Source of the DNA: Ignavibacteriota bacterium | GTDB lineage: Bacteria > Bacteroidota > Ignavibacteria > Ignavibacteriales > Melioribacteraceae | DNA: 64,000 bases | Reading direction: 5' to 3' | NCBI GenBank assembly: GCA_016708125.1 | Contig: JADJGF010000001.1 | Coordinates: forward strand, 828,001-892,000 | Translations under genes and position numbers: made by a program | Notes under the pieces: generated by a model | Told to the model about the DNA's origin: nothing | Database searches by the model: none | Seen by the model: only the letters and a program-made list of their open reading frames with translations | Shown: one piece after another, positions 61,958 through 64,000 of the stretch | Position numbering within the stretch: the first letter of the stretch is position 1 | Layout of the letters: each line of letters begins with the position of its first letter

Positions 61958-62920
61958 TTATTTTAAATAAATCATTTTAATAATTTGCTTTTTATATGGA
62001 CTTGATAATTGAAAAAAATATACACCACTTGAATATTTATCTAAATCTAAGCTAAACTGATAGTTTCCTGGTTTATAGAACTTTTTATTATTATAAATGA
62101 TTTGTCCAAGACAGTTATAAACAATTTGATTATATTCCGCGTGCTTATGTATTGTATATTCTATTTTAGTATTAGCATTAAAGGGATTGGGATAATTTTG
62201 AAAAAGTTTAAATTCATCAAAAAATCGAATTTCTTTTTTTTCTTCCAAGCCAACAATAGTGCCAATTGTATCACCATCAATAATAGCAGAAATTAAAATA
62301 TCCGGTTGAATACCATCTTTATCTTCATAAATCAACCCCATACCAGATGCTAAGACTCTATCACTGTCCCAATACTCAACAATTTCACCAAAATTATTAT
62401 ATTCTAGGTACTTACTAATAACTTTGAAAGTAGTATAGCGTCCTAAATAATAACCTTGATAAATTGTATCAATTTCACCAATATCTCCCTCAATAAAATT
62501 GCTATCAGAATCAAAGAATTTAACAATCCACCATCTTTCACCAATTTTTGCATCAAGTTTGTAATAAAGTCTATTCCAGTCATTAGGGTCGTAATAAACA
62601 TTGTAGTTAGTATCTATTCTATAATCTGGCCATTGAGGAGTTCTTTTTTCACTACCATTATAATAGTACAGATGTGAACTATCTGCTAATATTGAATCCC
62701 TAGTAATAATTTCATACCATATAAAATCTCCTTGGCTATGATACTGCCAGAAATTACTAACTTTTAATGGGAAAAAACTATAGGGGTCAATTTCAGTTGT
62801 GTCATTAACTTTATTCAGTTTAACATTATTAATCTTAAAAAACTCAGCAACTCCTGCATTTTTCTGCGGGTATATTATGGTACAAATCAAGTAAAATTCA
62901 AGTAATAATATTTTTTTCAT
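61958..62920 (-). CDS. Secreted protein with T9SS sorting domain
   Basis: 320 aa from the ATG at 62920 (MKKILLLEFYLICTIIYPQ), a signal peptide preceded by GGAGATAAA. A frame 22 codons longer lacks a ribosome site and places the signal sequence inside, so it is rejected. The middle is Tyr/Asp-rich beta structure without a known motif. The end (FQNYPNPFNANTKIEYTIH, SSGVYFFQLSS) is a type A sorting domain. It appears co-transcribed with the metalloprotease. Confidence 0.88.
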   Translation of the reverse strand: MKKILLLEFYLICTIIYPQKNAGVAEFFKINNVKLNKVNDTTEIDPYSFFPLKVSNFWQYHSQGDFIWYEIITRDSILADSSHLYYYNGSEKRTPQWPDYRIDTNYNVYYDPNDWNRLYYKLDAKIGERWWIVKFFDSDSNFIEGDIGEIDTIYQGYYLGRYTTFKVISKYLEYNNFGEIVEYWDSDRVLASGMGLIYEDKDGIQPDILISAIIDGDTIGTIVGLEEKKEIRFFDEFKLFQNYPNPFNANTKIEYTIHKHAEYNQIVYNCLGQIIYNNKKFYKPGNYQFSLDLDKYSSGVYFFQLSSPYKKQIIKMIYLK

Positions 62921-63022
62921 TTTATCTCCATATAAAAAATTGTTTTCAGAATTCCTTTTCTTCATGTAAACCCAACAAAAAAGCAATTTTTTGCATTTTG
63001 TAGATTCACGGCAAAACTCTTG

Positions 63023-63049
63023 TACTTACCTGCCTGCCGCAGGCAAGTA
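63023..63049. repeat. GC-rich imperfect inverted repeat (REP-like)
   Basis: TGCCTGC-C-GCAGGCA flanked by TACTT/AAGTA with a 4-base bulge on one side. It is the only GC-rich spot in the gap. Similar CCTGCCTGCCGCAGGCAGG-like text is a common dispersed intergenic repeat in environmental genomes; a second copy is not seen in this window. Confidence 0.5.
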
Positions 63050-63107
63050 TAGAAAAGAAAAATAAAAAGAGCAATTGAAAAAAATAAATTTGAAGAATTT
63101 CGGAAAA

Positions 63108-63162
<55 letters not shown>

Positions 63163-63325
63163 CTATGCCAAAAATATAAATAAACATTATTTTATTTTTT
63201 AAGTTTACAATATATAATAAATGTTTCAGCTTAAAACATCAGCATAAATACTTACTTAATATTTTTCCTTATAATTTTTTAATAAATCGATTTTTAATTT
63301 ATTTATTAGCAAAGAATTAACATTT

Positions 63326-63349
63326 TATGTAAGTATTAATACTTACATA
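63326..63349. promoter_or_regulatory. 24-bp perfect palindrome (candidate operator)
   Basis: A perfect dyad whose half-site is TATGTAAGTATT, centred at ATTAAT. A related half-site (ATACTTACTTAAT) is found at about 63248-63260. It lies about 200 bp upstream of the PLAT gene and could bind a dimeric repressor. Confidence 0.5.
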
Positions 63350-63370
63350 TATAACTTATAATGTTTTCTT

Positions 63371-63396
63371 TCTGTCATCGACCACTCGATGACAGA
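63371..63396. other. 11-bp perfect hairpin
   Basis: TCTGTCATCGA/TCGATGACAGA with loop CCAC. No T run follows on either strand, so it is not a typical terminator. It may act as RNA structure in a leader of the PLAT gene or as a protein site. Confidence 0.45.
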
Positions 63397-63543
63397 ATTG
63401 TAAAATGTTACTGAATGGTCAGTGACCGCAAAAAAGATGCGATCTTTTCAGAAGATCATATCTTTTATTTCTAAACCTTTATAGAAATTCTTATTGATTT
63501 CATTTAATTTTTAATAAATTTTTGTTAAAAAAATAGGAATGTT

Positions 63544-64000
63544 ATGGATTTTAGAATATCAATTAAAACCGGAAGTGTTGATAATGCCGGAACCGATGCG
63601 GACGTTACAATTAAAATTTACGGAAGTTTATTTAATACACTAGATTTAACTCTTAATGAACATAAAAATAAAAATGTTTTTGAAAAAGATAATATTGATA
63701 GTTTTTTAATTGAAACCGAAGATTTTGGTGAAGTTGAAAAAATAGAAATTTGGCACAACAATAAATGGTTTGGCGCAGATTGGTTTTTAGAAGCGTGCAC
63801 AATTGAAAATCTCACAAATAAAAAATCACATTTTTTTAATATTAATCAGTGGATAAAAGGAAATAAAAAATATGAGTTTGCGCCAAAGCAATTAATAAAT
63901 TATCAAATTGAATTAATTATGGGAACACTTCCCGGTTCCGGAAGTAATTCAAATTTATTTATTTCACTTATCGGTTCAAAAAATTCAGCAAATTTCATCA
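63544..64000 (+). CDS. Tandem PLAT/LH2 domain protein (N-terminal part, runs off the window)
   Basis: The only plus-strand gene. It starts at ATG 63544, with AGGA five bases upstream, and is open to the edge (152 codons). Residues about 3-115 form a PLAT/LH2 beta sandwich: FRISIKTGSVDNAGTDADVT, IKIYGS, the DFGEVEKIEIWHNNKWFGAD stretch and WFLEACTIE. A second copy begins about residue 128 (YQIELIMGTLPGSGSNSNLF, ISLIGS). PLAT domains bind lipids or proteins. No signal peptide is seen. Confidence 0.85.
   Translation, partial: MDFRISIKTGSVDNAGTDADVTIKIYGSLFNTLDLTLNEHKNKNVFEKDNIDSFLIETEDFGEVEKIEIWHNNKWFGADWFLEACTIENLTNKKSHFFNINQWIKGNKKYEFAPKQLINYQIELIMGTLPGSGSNSNLFISLIGSKNSANFI

Noticed and set aside
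62921..62986. Longer start for the T9SS protein at 61958
   Set aside because: It buries the signal peptide, while the internal ATG has GGAG in place.

Overview
The window is an AT-rich (roughly 30% GC by eye) piece of bacterial chromosome. It holds most of the flagellar and chemotaxis genes of a Gram-negative motile bacterium, nearly all on the minus strand and so transcribed right to left. Three proteins end in a type IX secretion (T9SS) sorting domain containing NYPNPFN, and the codon and leader style fits the Bacteroidota/Chlorobi group. I infer an Ignavibacteria-type organism; the lineage is not proven from this window. P- and L-ring genes (flgI, flgH) indicate an outer membrane.

Layout in transcription order. 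(1) 63.5-64.0 kb: a plus-strand partial gene with two PLAT domains, then a 0.55 kb intergenic region with a (GA)23 tract and strong palindromes. (2) 63-59.8 kb: two T9SS cargo genes, one an M6-like metalloprotease. (3) 59.6-57.75 kb: an unknown 617-aa TPR/coiled-coil/two-TM protein behind a sigma-28-type promoter. (4) 57.6-48.3 kb: a glycan cluster (MaoC, CitE-like lyase, DegT aminotransferase, frameshifted NeuD-like acetyltransferase, GT, methyltransferase, two GTs) running into flagellin. (5) 48.2-42.5 kb: fliC, fliS, fliD, an unknown 110-aa gene, flgM, a soluble histidine kinase and a sigma-54 activator. (6) 42.1-34.9 kb: HEAT protein, cheR, two cheY-like genes, cheZ, a cheA interrupted by an in-frame TAA, cheB, an 81-aa gene. 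(7) 34.8-21.8 kb: flgB flgC X fliE fliF fliG fliH fliI fliJ motE fliK flgD, a TIGR02530-type gene and flgE. (8) 21.7-20.6 kb: a T9SS protein inserted in the cluster. (9) 20.4-11.2 kb: fliL fliM fliN fliO fliP fliQ fliR flhB flhA flhF flhG. (10) 11.1-0 kb: 69-aa membrane protein, fliA, two HDOD genes, a degenerate histidine kinase, two unknown proteins, a 57-aa small gene, flgF flgG flgA flgH flgI flgJ flgN and the start of flgK.

Regulation can be partly read from the DNA. Sigma-54-type elements (TGGCAT-N5-TTGA or close) precede fliL, flgB, the che operon and the 69-aa/fliA operon, with a weaker one before the glycan operon. Four of these five starts have an upstream palindrome of the form TTGGCTAATAATAGCCAA, centred about 84, 84, 96 and 94 bp before the predicted start; this is a good candidate for the binding site of the sigma-54 activator encoded in the window. 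Sigma-28 elements (TAAACTNN-N12-TACGATNN) precede fliC and the 617-aa gene. FliA, FlgM and the kinase/activator pair are all present, so the hierarchy looks like sigma-54 for middle genes and sigma-28 for late genes. The fliC leader has a CsrA-like hairpin.

Three genes have reading-frame lesions: fliN (A run one base short), neuD-like (A run one base short on the plus strand) and cheA (in-frame TAA). They could be consensus errors or real; raw reads would decide. No CheW gene, MCP, motAB, tRNA, rRNA or CRISPR array was seen.
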